This document shows positions 24,865 through 33,828 of a stretch of 33,828 nt of DNA, in pieces. The DNA comes from Hyphomicrobiales bacterium (GTDB lineage Bacteria > Pseudomonadota > Alphaproteobacteria > Rhizobiales > Xanthobacteraceae). The DNA lies in the NCBI GenBank assembly GCA_021732625.1, contig JAKFUP010000023.1, positions 1 to 33,828 of the forward strand. Reading direction: 5' to 3'. The notes under the pieces were generated by a model. It ran no database searches, was not told the DNA's origin, and was given only the letters and a program-made list of their open reading frames with translations. A program made the position numbers and the translations under genes. How positions within the stretch are numbered: the stretch's first letter is position 1; each line of letters starts with the position of its first letter.

Positions 24865-25886
24865 GTTTGATCTCCTCCATCATCGAAACCGCCGAGCGTA
24901 TTCCGCTGCCCGATGCGGTGATCCGCACCAGCGTCAGTGCGCTGTGCGCGCGAACCGCGACGCGGTTGGCAGCCAACGATGCCGAGACCGATGCGCGTTT
25001 CGCTCGTGAGATGGCGAAACGCGCCATCGCCGAGGATACCGAGGCTGCGAACACCCAGCATTACGAAGTGCCGGCGGCGTTCTTCGCGCTCGCGCTCGGG
25101 CCGAACCGGAAGTATTCGAGCTGTTTCTACAACAATGCCGGTTCGACGTTGCAAGAGGCGGAGGAAGAGGCGCTGCGGCAAACCGTCGAACATGCGAATC
25201 TTGCGGACGGTCAGGCGATTCTGGAATTGGGCTGCGGCTGGGGTTCGCTGTCGCTGTGGATGGCGCGGCAGTTTCCGAAATCTTCCATCGTCGCGGTGTC
25301 AAATTCGAATTCGCAACGCGAATACATCGAGGCGCAGGTGGTCGCGCGCAAGCTGACGAACCTCAAGATCGTCACGCAGGACATGAATGTGTTCGAGCCG
25401 GGCAAGACCTTCAACCGCATCGTGTCGGTGGAAATGTTTGAACACATGATGAACTGGCGCGAACTGCTGACGCGCGCGCGCGAATGGCTGAAGCCGGACG
25501 GCCGGCTGTTCATGCACATCTTTACGCATCGCACCGGGACTTATCTGTTCGATCGCTCCGACCGCGAAGACTGGATCGCGCAGCATTTCTTCACCGGCGG
25601 CGTGATGCCGAGCCATCATCTGGTGCGGCAATATGCTGATCTGTTCACCGTCGAGAAGGAGTGGCGCTGGAGTGGCACTCATTACGAGCGCACCGCGAAC
25701 GATTGGCTCGTCAACTTCGACAGGCATCGCGACCAGATCGAGCAAATCTTCCAGCCGGTCTATGGCCGCGACACGCGGCTATGGATGCGGCGCTGGCGCT
25801 GGTTCTTTCTTGCGACGGCCGGACTGTTCGGCCACTCGGATGGCGACGAGTGGGGTGTCAGCCACTACCGCCTGAAGCGGACGTAA
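24861..25886 (+). CDS. SAM-dependent methyltransferase, CFA synthase/coclaurine N-methyltransferase-like
   Basis: A 341-residue cytoplasmic methyltransferase. The SAM-binding motif is LELGCGWGSL (121-130). HYEVPAAFF (67-75), YSSCFY (85-90) and SGTHYERTANDW (271-282) belong to the cyclopropane fatty acid synthase superfamily. The active-site segment reads VSVEMFEHM (189-196+), with Glu191, Glu194 and His195. As I recall them, plant coclaurine N-methyltransferases have VEAIEHM here, while bacterial Cfa has VGMFEHVG. So this resembles the N-methyltransferase branch more than true Cfa. The C-terminus (FGHSDGDEWGVSHY) also lacks the usual Cfa ending. The substrate is unknown. It is coupled to DUF1295 and convergent with suhB. 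Confidence 0.88.
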   Translation: MSLISSIIETAERIPLPDAVIRTSVSALCARTATRLAANDAETDARFAREMAKRAIAEDTEAANTQHYEVPAAFFALALGPNRKYSSCFYNNAGSTLQEAEEEALRQTVEHANLADGQAILELGCGWGSLSLWMARQFPKSSIVAVSNSNSQREYIEAQVVARKLTNLKIVTQDMNVFEPGKTFNRIVSVEMFEHMMNWRELLTRAREWLKPDGRLFMHIFTHRTGTYLFDRSDREDWIAQHFFTGGVMPSHHLVRQYADLFTVEKEWRWSGTHYERTANDWLVNFDRHRDQIEQIFQPVYGRDTRLWMRRWRWFFLATAGLFGHSDGDEWGVSHYRLKRT

Positions 25887-25903
25887 GCAGCGGCGCCGCG
25901 ACG

Positions 25904-26692
25904 TCACGCCGCCTTCAACACTTTCAAAAGCTCGGCGTGAATGAATTCGTTGCCGCAGAGAATATCGCCGGTGGTCATCGCGTCGTCCTGGCCGGTGACG
26001 CCGGACACGATGCCGCCGGCTTCGCGCAAGATAATGATGCCGGCAGCCATGTCCCACGGCTGCAGATTGCGCTCCCAGTAGCCGTCGAGCCGGCCAGCCG
26101 CGACGAACGCAAGATCGAGCGAAGCCGCACCGAAACGGCGCAAGCCCGCGACGCGGCTTTGCATCGCGCCGAGTTCGCGTGCAGCGAGTTCAAGATCGCC
26201 GCGGCCGATGTGCGGCAGGCCGCAGGCGATCACCGCCTCATTCAGCTTCTTGCGCCCGGCAACACGCAGACGCTTGTCGTTGAGGAACGATCCCTTGCCG
26301 CGCTCGGCGATATAGAGTTCGTCGTTGGCAGGATTGTAAATCACGCCGGCGATCATCGTGCCTTCGCGCTGCAGACCGATCGAGATCGCGAATTGCGGAA
26401 TGCCGTGCAGAAAATTGGTGGTGCCGTCGAGCGGATCGACGATCCAGGTGTGCGATTTGTCAGCGCCTTCGCGCGTGCCGCCTTCCTCACCGATGAAGCC
26501 GTAGCCCGGCCGCGCCTTCGTCAGATCAGTGTAGAGCATTTCTTCCGCGCGCTTGTCGGCGGCGGTGACGAAATTGGCCGGACCCTTCAGCGAGACCTGC
26601 AGATTCTCGATTTCGCCGAGGTCGCGTTTCAGGCTGCGCGCGGCGCGGCGCGCGGCCTTGACCATGACGTTGATGACGGCGGAATGGAGCAT
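25904..26692 (-). CDS. suhB: Inositol monophosphatase family protein (SuhB-like)
   Basis: A 262-residue magnesium-dependent phosphatase of the IMPase family. Metal-binding motifs are complete: FIGEEGG (near 72), the WIVDPLDGTTNFLHG block (near 87-101), and WDMAAGIIILREAGG (near 217). It would hydrolyse myo-inositol phosphates or related sugar phosphates. Bacterial SuhB can also act in rRNA antitermination. No clear Shine-Dalgarno precedes the ATG at 26692; an ATG nine codons in is no better. It is the last gene of the minus-strand carbon cluster, 103 bases after the Sel1 gene, and ends 17 bases from a convergent gene. Confidence 0.93.
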   Translation of the reverse strand: MLHSAVINVMVKAARRAARSLKRDLGEIENLQVSLKGPANFVTAADKRAEEMLYTDLTKARPGYGFIGEEGGTREGADKSHTWIVDPLDGTTNFLHGIPQFAISIGLQREGTMIAGVIYNPANDELYIAERGKGSFLNDKRLRVAGRKKLNEAVIACGLPHIGRGDLELAARELGAMQSRVAGLRRFGAASLDLAFVAAGRLDGYWERNLQPWDMAAGIIILREAGGIVSGVTGQDDAMTTGDILCGNEFIHAELLKVLKAA

Positions 26693-26795
26693 GAGGATAA
26701 TCCGGCGGTGGGACGCTTGATTTAAAGCTTTGGGTGCCTGTTGCAGATGGCTACGTCAAGGCGCAAGTGCTGGGCATCACGTCGACGACGCCAAG

Positions 26796-27875
26796 CTAAC
26801 GCCCGCTCAGCCATTTGCTGACGCGCTCGTTGACCTCTTTGCGTTCATCAGGTGTGAGCTTTGCGAGCGTATCGTCGAGCAGCGGATCGCTGTTTCCTTT
26901 ACTTTTGGCAACAACGTGCCATTTCATGCCCTCGATCTTGTCGATCGGCGCGCCAATCCCGGTCGTGAGCACGCGGGCGAGACGATTTTGTGCGATCGGG
27001 CTGCCTTGCCGCGAGGCTTTTTTCAACAAATCCACCGCCGTAATTTCGTCCTTGAGCGTGCCGGTGCCGTTGAACAGCGCAATGGCGTATTCGACTTCGG
27101 CATCGACGTTCTCGGCCAGCGCTGCGGCCTTCAGCAGTTGAACTGATTTGGCGATGTCTTTCTCGACGCCGGTGCCTTCCTTGTAGAAGGTTGCGAGCGC
27201 GTATTGTGCTTCCGGATTGCCGGCGTCGGCGCCAATTTTCAGCAACTCAGCAGCACGCTTGAGATCCTGCGGAAATGTCTGCCCTTCGATGTAGAACAGC
27301 GCCAGATTGTAAGCGGCCTTCGGATTGCCAAGCTTGGCGGCCGAGGCGAGCAGTTTCGCACCCTCGTCCCTGTTCGTTGCGCCGCCGCGCCCGCCGATCC
27401 GGAACATCCCAAGCGCGAACATCGCCTCGCGGTCGCCGCGCTCCGCGGCTTGCTTGTACCAGTCCTCCGCCTTGGCGTCGTCGCGCTTGATGCCGATGCC
27501 GTTGGCGTAGAGTTCGCCAAGCAGCGTCATCGACTTCGGATCGCCCACTGTCTCGGCGCGTTTGGTGGCGATGTCGAGAGCTGTCTTGTACTGCCCACGC
27601 TGATAGGCCGCATAGGCGGCATCGCCGCTGCTATCGTCGACCGCCGGTGCGGGGGCTGCCGGCGCGGTTGCGGGTGGAGGAGCGGCTTTCGCAGGTGCTG
27701 ATTTTTTTGCGGCTTTCGGCTGTACGGCTTTGGGCGAGGCGGATTTCTTCGGCGCGCTTTTGGCAGGCGCGGTCTTTTGCAGACCCGGCGGTGTCAACGA
27801 AATCTGCGCGAGGGCAGGCATCGCGAGCGTGGCACTCAAGGCCAGAATTGTCGCTGGGCGCAGCAGCAGTTTCAT
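26796..27875 (-). CDS. Secreted Sel1/TPR-repeat protein
   Basis: A 359-residue exported protein. The signal peptide is residues 1-24 (MPALAQ). A Lys/Ala/Pro-rich linker follows (about 30-85, runs such as APAKSAPKKSASPKA), then about six Sel1-like repeats of 36-40 residues, for example YAAYQRGQYKTALDIATK, DDAKAEDWYKQAAERGD and NPEAQYALATFYKEGTGVEKD. Sel1 arrays are protein-binding scaffolds. The linker may cross the periplasm or touch peptidoglycan. I chose the ATG at 27875 since it gives a clean signal peptide; the frame continues 14 codons upstream into the ThiE-like gene. It lies 10 bases after that gene. Confidence 0.88.
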   Translation of the reverse strand: MKLLLRPATILALSATLAMPALAQISLTPPGLQKTAPAKSAPKKSASPKAVQPKAAKKSAPAKAAPPPATAPAAPAPAVDDSSGDAAYAAYQRGQYKTALDIATKRAETVGDPKSMTLLGELYANGIGIKRDDAKAEDWYKQAAERGDREAMFALGMFRIGGRGGATNRDEGAKLLASAAKLGNPKAAYNLALFYIEGQTFPQDLKRAAELLKIGADAGNPEAQYALATFYKEGTGVEKDIAKSVQLLKAAALAENVDAEVEYAIALFNGTGTLKDEITAVDLLKKASRQGSPIAQNRLARVLTTGIGAPIDKIEGMKWHVVAKSKGNSDPLLDDTLAKLTPDERKEVNERVSKWLSGR

Positions 27876-27885
27876 CGGCAAGCCA

Positions 27886-28548
27886 TCATCCTCCGGTCCG
27901 ATTTTGCCCGATTGCATCGCGCACGTCCATCAGCGCTGCTTTCGGTCCGCGGGGATCGTCCCAGATGAATTCGCCGACAAGAAGGAATTCCGCGCCGGTT
28001 GCGGCAAAGGCCAGTGCTTCGTCGCGGGTCTGCGCATAGCCGACGCATGGAATCTCGAACACCTCGGCCCACCATTGCAGCCGTTCGGCGATCGCATCCG
28101 GAGCCGGCCGCGTGCCGCGCGGAGGCGGCTCGCCGAACATCACATAGTCGGTGCCGGTTTCGCCCGCGAGCATGGCGTCGTGGCGCGATTGAAGCCCACC
28201 GACACCGGCGATGCGCTCAGGTTTCAGAGTCGGAAAGGCCTCGCGCAATGCGTCCAGATTGCGCAGGTGCGCCCCGTCGGCGCCCATGCGGGCCACGAGT
28301 TGATAATAGTCCTCGATCAGCATGGCGGCGCTGGCGTTCTGGATCGCCGGCGCCAGCGTCTTGCCGCGCTGGATGATGGTTCGCTCGTCGGCGGGTGCGA
28401 ACCGCACCAGCACGGCCGCAACATTAGCAGCTTGGATCAGATCGGGGAGCGCGCGAACGAGTTCGGCGGGATCGCTGACCGGCGGTGTCGCAAGATAAAG
28501 CTGCGGAGCTTTCACACGCGGTGGCGGTGTTGCCTTGCCCGACGCCAT
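27886..28548 (-). CDS. Thiamine-phosphate synthase-like protein, probably divergent
   Basis: A 220-residue TIM-barrel protein clearly related to ThiE, which joins HMP pyrophosphate and thiazole phosphate. Recognisable blocks are IEDYYQLVARMGADGAHL (near 78-95), TDYVMFGEPPPRGTRP (near 131-147) and CVGYAQTRDEALAFAATGAE (near 166-186). Several usual active-site elements are changed: the serine after strand beta6 is Gly (GVGGLQS), the TxTK loop reads RGTRP, and the AIGGI motif is replaced by VGYAQ. It may not make thiamine phosphate. It follows fba by 25 bases with CAGGAA ahead of the ATG, and no other thi genes are nearby. Confidence 0.82.
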   Translation of the reverse strand: MASGKATPPPRVKAPQLYLATPPVSDPAELVRALPDLIQAANVAAVLVRFAPADERTIIQRGKTLAPAIQNASAAMLIEDYYQLVARMGADGAHLRNLDALREAFPTLKPERIAGVGGLQSRHDAMLAGETGTDYVMFGEPPPRGTRPAPDAIAERLQWWAEVFEIPCVGYAQTRDEALAFAATGAEFLLVGEFIWDDPRGPKAALMDVRDAIGQNRTGG

Positions 28549-28573
28549 CGCGATGGTTCCTGCTGCTGCGTGC

Positions 28574-29641
28574 TTACGCGATCTTCGGGGTCAGCTCGCC
28601 CTTAGCGTAACGCTTCGCCATCTCCGACGGCGGCAGTACTTTCTTGATCTTGCTGGCCTTGCCCGCGGTGCTGAATTCCTCAAGCCGCTGCTTGCATAGC
28701 CTGGCCATCGCTTCCATCGCCGGCTTGAGATACTTGCGCGGGTCGAACTCGCCCGGATGCTCGCTGAGAATTTTGCGGATCTGGCCGGTCATCGCCATGC
28801 GGTTATCGGTATCGATGTTGATCTTGCGCACGCCGTGTTTGATGCCGCGTTGAATCTCGGCGACCGGTACGCCCCAGGTCGGTTTCATCTCGCCGCCGAA
28901 TTTGTTGATGATGTCCTGCAGGTCCTGCGGCACCGATGATGAGCCGTGCATCACCAGATGCGTCTCGGGTAGCTTGCGGTGGATGTCCTCGATCACGTTC
29001 ATGGCGAGGATATTGCCGTCCGGTTTGCGGGTGAATTTGTAGGCGCCATGCGAGGTGCCCATCGCAATCGCCAGCGCATCGACCTGGGTTTCGCGCACGA
29101 ACTTTACGGCTTCCTCGGGATTGGTCAGCAACTGGTCGTGCGACAGCTTGCCCTCTGCGCCGTGGCCGTCTTCCTTGTCGCCCATGCCGGTCTCTAACGA
29201 GCCGAGCACGCCAAGCTCGCCTTCGACGGAGATGCCGCCGAGATGCGCCATGTCGGTCACGGTCTTGGTGACGCCGACGTTATAGTCCCAGTCGCCCGGC
29301 GTCTTTCCGTCGGCCTTCAGCGAGCCGTCCATCATCACCGAAGTAAAACCAGCCTGAATCGCGGTCATGCAGGTCGCGGGCTCATTGCCGTGGTCCAGAT
29401 GCACACAGACGGGGATGTGCGGATAGATTTCCGTGACTGCATCCATCATATGCTTGAGCATGATGTCGTTGGCGTAGGATCGCGCGCCGCGCGAGGCCTG
29501 AATGATCACCGGCGCATCGACGCCATTGGCCGCCTCCATGATCGCGAGCGCCTGCTCCATGTTGTTGATGTTGAAGGCGGGTACGCCGTAATCGTGTTCG
29601 GCGGCATGATCGAGGAGCTGACGCAGCGTGATACGGGCCAT
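28574..29641 (-). CDS. fba: Fructose-bisphosphate aldolase, class II
   Basis: Reversible aldol cleavage of fructose 1,6-bisphosphate to DHAP and glyceraldehyde 3-phosphate; this class also accepts sedoheptulose bisphosphate. The 355-residue zinc enzyme shows [11 protein letters not shown] with Asp83 and the zinc ligand His84, [10 protein letters not shown], an insertion-rich loop ([13 protein letters not shown]), GTSHGAYK and VMHGSSSVP. The long loop and length match the Calvin-type class IIB enzymes of proteobacteria. It is the fourth gene of the tkt-gap-pgk-fba series, 97 bases after pgk, with a direct repeat in that gap. Confidence 0.97.
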   Translation of the reverse strand: MARITLRQLLDHAAEHDYGVPAFNINNMEQALAIMEAANGVDAPVIIQASRGARSYANDIMLKHMMDAVTEIYPHIPVCVHLDHGNEPATCMTAIQAGFTSVMMDGSLKADGKTPGDWDYNVGVTKTVTDMAHLGGISVEGELGVLGSLETGMGDKEDGHGAEGKLSHDQLLTNPEEAVKFVRETQVDALAIAMGTSHGAYKFTRKPDGNILAMNVIEDIHRKLPETHLVMHGSSSVPQDLQDIINKFGGEMKPTWGVPVAEIQRGIKHGVRKINIDTDNRMAMTGQIRKILSEHPGEFDPRKYLKPAMEAMARLCKQRLEEFSTAGKASKIKKVLPPSEMAKRYAKGELTPKIA

Positions 29642-29689
29642 GATATTCTCTCGGGCGGGTTCTTTTGTTGAGTGCTTTAGTAATCCGAT

Positions 29690-29715
29690 TTTCTCATAAC
29701 GTCATTTCTCATAAC
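29690..29715 (-). promoter_or_regulatory. Direct repeat GTTATGAGAAA upstream of fba
   Basis: On the minus strand GTTATGAGAAA occurs at 29715-29705 and again at 29700-29690, a 15-base period, about 50-75 bases before the fba start. It could be a regulator binding site or a chance duplication. Confidence 0.35.
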
Positions 29716-29738
29716 ATTCGCTGCAATGTCGATGGCGC

Positions 29739-30932
29739 TCAGGAGCGCAGCACATCGACACCCGGCAGCGGTTTGCCTTCCATCCATTCCAGAAATGCGC
29801 CGCCTGCGGTCGAGACATAGGTGAAATCGCCGCCGACGCCGGCCTGATTGAGTGCGGCAACGGTATCTCCACCGCCCGCCACCGAAATCAGCTTGCCGGA
29901 TTTGGTGCGTGCAGCCGCATGCTTTGCGGCCGCGACTGTGCCCCTATCGAATGGCGTCATTTCGAAAGCGCCGAGCGGGCCGTTCCAGACCAGCGTACTG
30001 GCGTCGTCGATCGCTGACTTGACGCGCTCGATCGACAGCGGCCCGACATCGAGGATCATGCCGTCATGCGGAATGGCGTCGAGGCCGTAGGCGTGCGACG
30101 GCGCATTGGCTGCAAAGTGAAACGCCACCGTCGCATCGACGGGAAGGATGATCGCGCAACTTGCTGCTTCGGCTTTGTCGATAATGCGCAGCGCTGTCGG
30201 CGCGAGATCTTTCTCGGCCAGCGACTTACCGATCTGGATGCCTTGGGCATGCAGGAAGGTATTCGCCATACCGCCGCCAATCACCAGTGCATCGACCTTG
30301 GTGACGAGGTTTTCGAGCAGCTCGAGTTTGGTCGAGACCTTTGCCCCACCGACGATGGCGATGACCGGCTTCTTCGGATGGTCGAGCGCTTTGCCGAGCG
30401 CATCGAGTTCGGCCTGCATGGTGCGGCCGGCATAGCCGGGAAGCTTACGACCGAGGCCTTCGGTCGAAGCGTGGGCGCGGTGCGCGGCGGAGAAAGCCTC
30501 GTTGACCCAGATGTCGCCGAGCTTGGCGAGCTGCGCGACAAACGCCGGATCGTTTTTTTCTTCCTGCGGATGGAAGCGTGTGTTTTCAAGGCAGAGAATG
30601 TCGCCGTCTTTCATCGCAGCCACGGCCTTCTCGGCGTCGGGGCCAACACAATCGTTTGCGAAAGCGACCGGCTTCTTGACGATGTGGCCAAGGGCTGTCG
30701 CGACAGGCCTGAGCGTTTCCTTCGGGTCGCGGCCCTTGGGCCTGCCGAAGTGGGCGAGGATGATGACCTTGCCGCCCTTGCTTGAAATTTCCGTAATCGT
30801 TGGCGCAATGCGCTCGATACGGGTGGTGTCGCTGACCTTGCCGTCCGCCATCGGGACATTGAGATCGATGCGCAGCAGCACGCGCTTGCCCTTGACATCG
30901 ACATCGTCGAGCGTGCGGAACGAACGTGTCAT
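29739..30932 (-). CDS. pgk: Phosphoglycerate kinase
   Basis: Transfers phosphate between 1,3-bisphosphoglycerate and ADP, in glycolysis or gluconeogenesis. The 397-residue length is normal. Visible landmarks are [11 protein letters not shown] (near 18-28), [12 protein letters not shown] (near 60), [15 protein letters not shown] (near 115), the [10 protein letters not shown] segment (near 195) and the C-terminal [17 protein letters not shown] 9 bases before the ATG at 30932 fixes the start. It lies 75 bases after gap on the same strand, likely cotranscribed. Confidence 0.98.
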   Translation of the reverse strand: MTRSFRTLDDVDVKGKRVLLRIDLNVPMADGKVSDTTRIERIAPTITEISSKGGKVIILAHFGRPKGRDPKETLRPVATALGHIVKKPVAFANDCVGPDAEKAVAAMKDGDILCLENTRFHPQEEKNDPAFVAQLAKLGDIWVNEAFSAAHRAHASTEGLGRKLPGYAGRTMQAELDALGKALDHPKKPVIAIVGGAKVSTKLELLENLVTKVDALVIGGGMANTFLHAQGIQIGKSLAEKDLAPTALRIIDKAEAASCAIILPVDATVAFHFAANAPSHAYGLDAIPHDGMILDVGPLSIERVKSAIDDASTLVWNGPLGAFEMTPFDRGTVAAAKHAAARTKSGKLISVAGGGDTVAALNQAGVGGDFTYVSTAGGAFLEWMEGKPLPGVDVLRS

Positions 30933-31007
30933 TGACGCTACCTTCACTCGCCACCTTCGAGGGTAGCGCATGGCGCAGCCCTCTCAGGATGATGGTTCAG
31001 AACAAAA

Positions 31008-32015
31008 TCAAATCAGCTTGCCCATCGCCACTGCCGTGTCGGCCATGCGGTTGGAGAAACCCCATTCGTTGTCGTACCAGGACAACACGCGAACCAGCGT
31101 TCCGTTCTGCACTTTGGTCTGGTCGAACGCGAAAGTGGACGAGTGCGGGTCGTGATTAAAGTCGATCGAGACGTTCGGTTGCGACGTGGTCCCAAGGATG
31201 CCCTTGAGTTCCTGAGCGGCAGCGCGCTTCATTGCGCCGTTGATTTCCTCGACCGTGGTTGACTTTTTGGCGACGATCTTGAGATCGATCACCGAGACGT
31301 TCGGCGTCGGCACGCGGATAGCGACGCCGTCGAGCTTGCCTTTAAGCTCCGGCAGCACGAGGCCGATGGCCTTGGCCGCACCGGTCGAGGTCGGGATCAT
31401 CGACAACGCTGCTGCACGGCCGCGATAGAGATCGCTGTGCATGGTGTCGAGCGTCGGCTGGTCGCCGGTGTAGGCATGGATCGTGGTCATGAAGCCGGTC
31501 TCGATGCCGACAGTGTCATTCAGAACTTTCGCGACCGGCGCGAGACAGTTCGTCGTGCACGAGCCGTTCGAGACGACGAGGTGATCTTTCGTCAGGGTGT
31601 CGTGATTGACGCCGTAGACGATGGTCGCGTCAGCGCCGTCCGACGGTGCGGAGACCAGCACGCGCTTGGCTCCAGCGGTCAAGTGCGCGGAAGCCTTGGC
31701 CTTGGCGCTGAAGATACCGGTGCATTCCATCGCGATGTCGATGCCAAGGTCTTTCCAGGGCAACGTGGCGGGATCGCGAACTGCTAAAACTTTGATCTTG
31801 CCGTGGCCGAGATCGAGCGTGTCGCCATCGACTTTGACCTCGCCGGGGAAGCGGCCATGCACGCTGTCGAAACGCAGCAGGTGAGCGTTGGTTTCGACCG
31901 GGCCGAGATCGTTGATCGCGACGACCTCGATATCGGTGCGCTTCGCTTCGATGATCGCGCGCAGCACGTTGCGGCCGATACGGCCAAATCCATTGATGGC
32001 GACCCGGATTGCCAT
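31008..32015 (-). CDS. gap: Glyceraldehyde-3-phosphate dehydrogenase, type I
   Basis: Interconverts glyceraldehyde 3-phosphate and 1,3-bisphosphoglycerate. The 335-residue protein has the NAD-binding [14 protein letters not shown], and Asp36 in AINDLG favours NAD over NADP. The catalytic Cys153 sits in [12 protein letters not shown], and the C-terminus has [18 protein letters not shown] precedes the ATG at 32015. It is 216 bases downstream of tkt; that gap contains two hairpins and a palindromic repeat, so gap may also have its own promoter or a processed 5' end. Confidence 0.98.
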   Translation of the reverse strand: MAIRVAINGFGRIGRNVLRAIIEAKRTDIEVVAINDLGPVETNAHLLRFDSVHGRFPGEVKVDGDTLDLGHGKIKVLAVRDPATLPWKDLGIDIAMECTGIFSAKAKASAHLTAGAKRVLVSAPSDGADATIVYGVNHDTLTKDHLVVSNGSCTTNCLAPVAKVLNDTVGIETGFMTTIHAYTGDQPTLDTMHSDLYRGRAAALSMIPTSTGAAKAIGLVLPELKGKLDGVAIRVPTPNVSVIDLKIVAKKSTTVEEINGAMKRAAAQELKGILGTTSQPNVSIDFNHDPHSSTFAFDQTKVQNGTLVRVLSWYDNEWGFSNRMADTAVAMGKLI

Positions 32016-32086
32016 GATGTTCTCCCTCGAATTGCAGAAATCCTCCGGTTGACCGGAAGTTCCAGCATCCTGCGGCAAAAGCCTCT

Positions 32087-32155
32087 GTCGCCCGGTTCTG
32101 CCGGGCGGCGACGGTTGGTAATGAGGAACTAGCTAGCCTGTTTTTTGGGCTAGCT
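32087..32155. promoter_or_regulatory. Two hairpins in the tkt-gap intergenic leader
   Basis: AGCTAGCC (32131-32138) pairs with GGCTAGCT (32148-32155) around a T-rich loop. A second hairpin is built from the GTCGCCCGG / CCGGGCGGCGAC stretch starting near 32087, with a small bulge. Neither is followed by a T-run on the minus strand, so they look like RNA processing or stability elements more than terminators. Confidence 0.35.
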
Positions 32156-32166
32156 CAACTGGCAGT

Positions 32167-32207
32167 ATGATCCCGAAAAGTGGATATCGGCTTTCGGATC
32201 GGATCAT
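32167..32207. repeat. Short palindromic intergenic repeat (ATGATCC...GGATCAT type), fourth of four
   Basis: Arms ATGATCC (32167-32173) and GGATCAT (32201-32207), with inner CGAAAAG against CTTTCGG. This ATGATCCGAAAAGTGG...TTTTCGGA...GATCAT type is widely scattered in Rhizobiales intergenic regions. It sits between tkt and gap. Confidence 0.75.
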
Positions 32208-32231
32208 GCTCAACACGATATGACGAACAGA

Positions 32232-33828
32232 CTAACCCAAGCGCCTCTGGGCGGCGTCTGCGGCGGCTTCGGCGGTAATGCCGAAATGCTTGTAGAGGTC
32301 CTTGGCCGGCGCGCTGGCGCCGAAACCATTCATGCCGATGAAAATGCCGTCGGCGCCGATGATGGCGTCCCAACCCATGCGGATAGCGGCTTCAATTCCA
32401 ACTTTCACCGGCGCATTGCCGATAATTTTGGCGCGAGCTTCATCTGTGGATTCAAGCAGCAGATCCATGCAGGGCACGGAGACGACGCGGGTGGCGATGC
32501 CCCGTTCCATCAGCAGCTTGCGCGCGCCCATTGCGGTCGATACTTCCGAGCCGGAAGCGAAGATCGACACTTTGGCGGGGCCACCCTCGGCGGCAGCAAG
32601 CTCATAAGCGCCAGCCGCGCAGCGATTGTCCTTATCGTCCGTCAGGCGCAGTTGCGGCAGATTCTGGCGGGTGAGTGCCAACACACTCGGGCGATCCTTG
32701 GCCTCGAGCGCAAGCTGCCAGCATTCCAGCGTCTCCACTGTGTCGCACGGCCGGAACACATTGCAGTTCGGGATTGCGCGCAACGCCGCCACATGTTCGA
32801 CCGGCTGGTGGGTCGGTCCGTCTTCGCCTAGACCAATCGAGTCGTGGGTCAGCACGTGGATCGCACGTTCGCCCATCAGCGCAGCGAGACGCAGCGCCGG
32901 ACGCAGATAATCGGAGAACACCAGGAACGTGCCGGAGTAGGGTATGATGCCGCCATGCAGCGCCATGCCGTTCATCGCAGCCGCCATGCCATGCTCACGG
33001 ATGCCGTAATGCACGTAGCGCCCGCCATAGTTATTGGCCGAGAATGCCACCATGCCCTTGGCGCGGGTGTTGTTGGAGCCCGTCAGATCGGCCGAGCCAC
33101 CCATCATCTCCGGCACCGCTGCGGTTAGGACATCGAGCACCTGTTCTGATGACGTGCGTGTCGCAATTTCCTTTGGTGCTGCCGCCAGCGCTTCTTTCAT
33201 TTTGGCGACGGCGTCATTCAGCGCGCGCGACGGCAACTCACCGCTGGCGCGGCGGCTGAATTCGGAACGGGTCGTCGCATCGCGGGCCAGCAGACGGCGG
33301 CTCCAGTCGTCGCGTTGCGCTGTGCCACGCGATCCGGCCGTGCGCCATGCCTGCAGGATGTCAGCGGGAATCTCGAACGGTGCGGCATCCCAGCCGAGTT
33401 TCTTGCGTGTGCCGGCGATTTCGTCAGCACCAAGCGGGGAGCCGTGTGACTTTTCCGAGCCAGCCTTGGTCGGCGCGCCATAGGCGATGATCGTCTTGCA
33501 TGCGATCAGCGTCGGACGATCGGCCTTCTGGGCGCGGGTGATCGCGTCCGCGATAGCTTTGGCATCGTGGCCGTCGATGCGCTCGGCAGCCCATCCGGCC
33601 GCCTTGAAGCGCGCGACCTGATCGACCGAGTCGGCAATCGACAGCGGACCATCGATGGAAATACCGTTGTCGTCGAACAGCACGATCAGTTTGTTGAGCT
33701 TGAGATGGCCGGCGAGCGCGATGGCTTCCTGGCTGATGCCTTCCATCAAGTCGCCGTCGGAGGCGAGCACGTAAGTGGTATGATCGACGAGGTCGCTGCC
33801 GAATTCAGCGGCGAGATGGCGCTCCGCC
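32232..33828 (-). CDS. tkt: Transketolase, N-terminus cut by the window edge
   Basis: Thiamine-diphosphate enzyme of the pentose phosphate and Calvin pathways that moves two-carbon units between sugar phosphates. About 531 C-terminal residues are visible. The frame is open to the right edge, where the reading [20 protein letters not shown] continues upstream of the internal ATG at 33770, so that ATG is not the start. Landmarks are the TPP/metal motif [17 protein letters not shown], and the transketolase motif [14 protein letters not shown]. The expected total is about 660 residues, so roughly 130 are missing. It leads the gap-pgk-fba series. Confidence 0.96.
   Translation of the reverse strand, partial: AERHLAAEFGSDLVDHTTYVLASDGDLMEGISQEAIALAGHLKLNKLIVLFDDNGISIDGPLSIADSVDQVARFKAAGWAAERIDGHDAKAIADAITRAQKADRPTLIACKTIIAYGAPTKAGSEKSHGSPLGADEIAGTRKKLGWDAAPFEIPADILQAWRTAGSRGTAQRDDWSRRLLARDATTRSEFSRRASGELPSRALNDAVAKMKEALAAAPKEIATRTSSEQVLDVLTAAVPEMMGGSADLTGSNNTRAKGMVAFSANNYGGRYVHYGIREHGMAAAMNGMALHGGIIPYSGTFLVFSDYLRPALRLAALMGERAIHVLTHDSIGLGEDGPTHQPVEHVAALRAIPNCNVFRPCDTVETLECWQLALEAKDRPSVLALTRQNLPQLRLTDDKDNRCAAGAYELAAAEGGPAKVSIFASGSEVSTAMGARKLLMERGIATRVVSVPCMDLLLESTDEARAKIIGNAPVKVGIEAAIRMGWDAIIGADGIFIGMNGFGASAPAKDLYKHFGITAEAAADAAQRRLG

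Noticed and set aside
26693-26795. Rhizobial suhB RNA motif upstream of suhB
   Set aside because: I found neither a CCUCCC core nor a terminator hairpin in these 103 bases on either strand.
1-33828. tRNA, rRNA, CRISPR array, insertion sequence, phage or integrative element
   Set aside because: Reading both strands I saw no cloverleaf, spaced repeat array, transposase, integrase or attachment-site duplication.

Overview
The window looks like chromosome from a Bradyrhizobium/Afipia/Rhodopseudomonas-type alphaproteobacterium (Nitrobacteraceae). The reasons are the high GC, the alphaproteobacterial cell-cycle genes (rcdA, a TrcR-like gene), the tkt-gap-pgk-fba gene order, and palindromic intergenic repeats of a kind common in Bradyrhizobium. 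This placement comes from recognising protein families and gene order, not from a database search. I see no phage, insertion sequence, CRISPR array, tRNA or rRNA.

Layout. Positions 1-4227 (minus strand) hold a TAXI-type TRAP uptake operon: one fused permease followed by two related periplasmic binding proteins. At 4502-7376 (plus) are a small secreted TPR protein, propionyl-CoA synthetase and a tiny lipoprotein. The TrcR-like regulator (minus) is divergent from ispH-thrB-rnhA (plus; isoprenoid, threonine and RNA-hybrid housekeeping). At 11021-12502 (minus) lie a DsbD-alpha-like secreted protein and a 1-Cys peroxiredoxin, divergent from yqgE. Positions 13336-16203 (minus) encode a large membrane PAS-GGDEF-EAL c-di-GMP protein. 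A quinone oxidoreductase (minus) is divergent from a DUF1192 gene. A 324-base gap follows, holding a probable small RNA, then rcdA, rpmE and an ABC exporter. A lower-GC orphan gene and a non-flagellar MotA/MotB-like pair (minus) occupy 20869-23743. DUF1295 and a CFA/coclaurine-N-methyltransferase-like gene (plus) overlap at 24022-25886. The right end (minus) is a central carbon cluster in transcription order tkt (cut by the window edge), gap, pgk, fba, a ThiE-like gene, a Sel1-repeat gene and suhB.

How the genes work together. The right-hand cluster covers the lower glycolytic/gluconeogenic and pentose-phosphate steps. The TRAP operon and PrpE suggest uptake and activation of small carboxylates, although no direct link between them is visible. 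RcdA, the TrcR-like protein and the c-di-GMP enzyme all touch alphaproteobacterial cell-cycle or lifestyle control. The most interesting unexplained items are the predicted small RNA at 17740-17837, the DUF1295/methyltransferase pair, the MotAB-like pair with a long periplasmic coiled coil, and the tandem 18-base repeat that repeats a stop codon behind the TPR gene.
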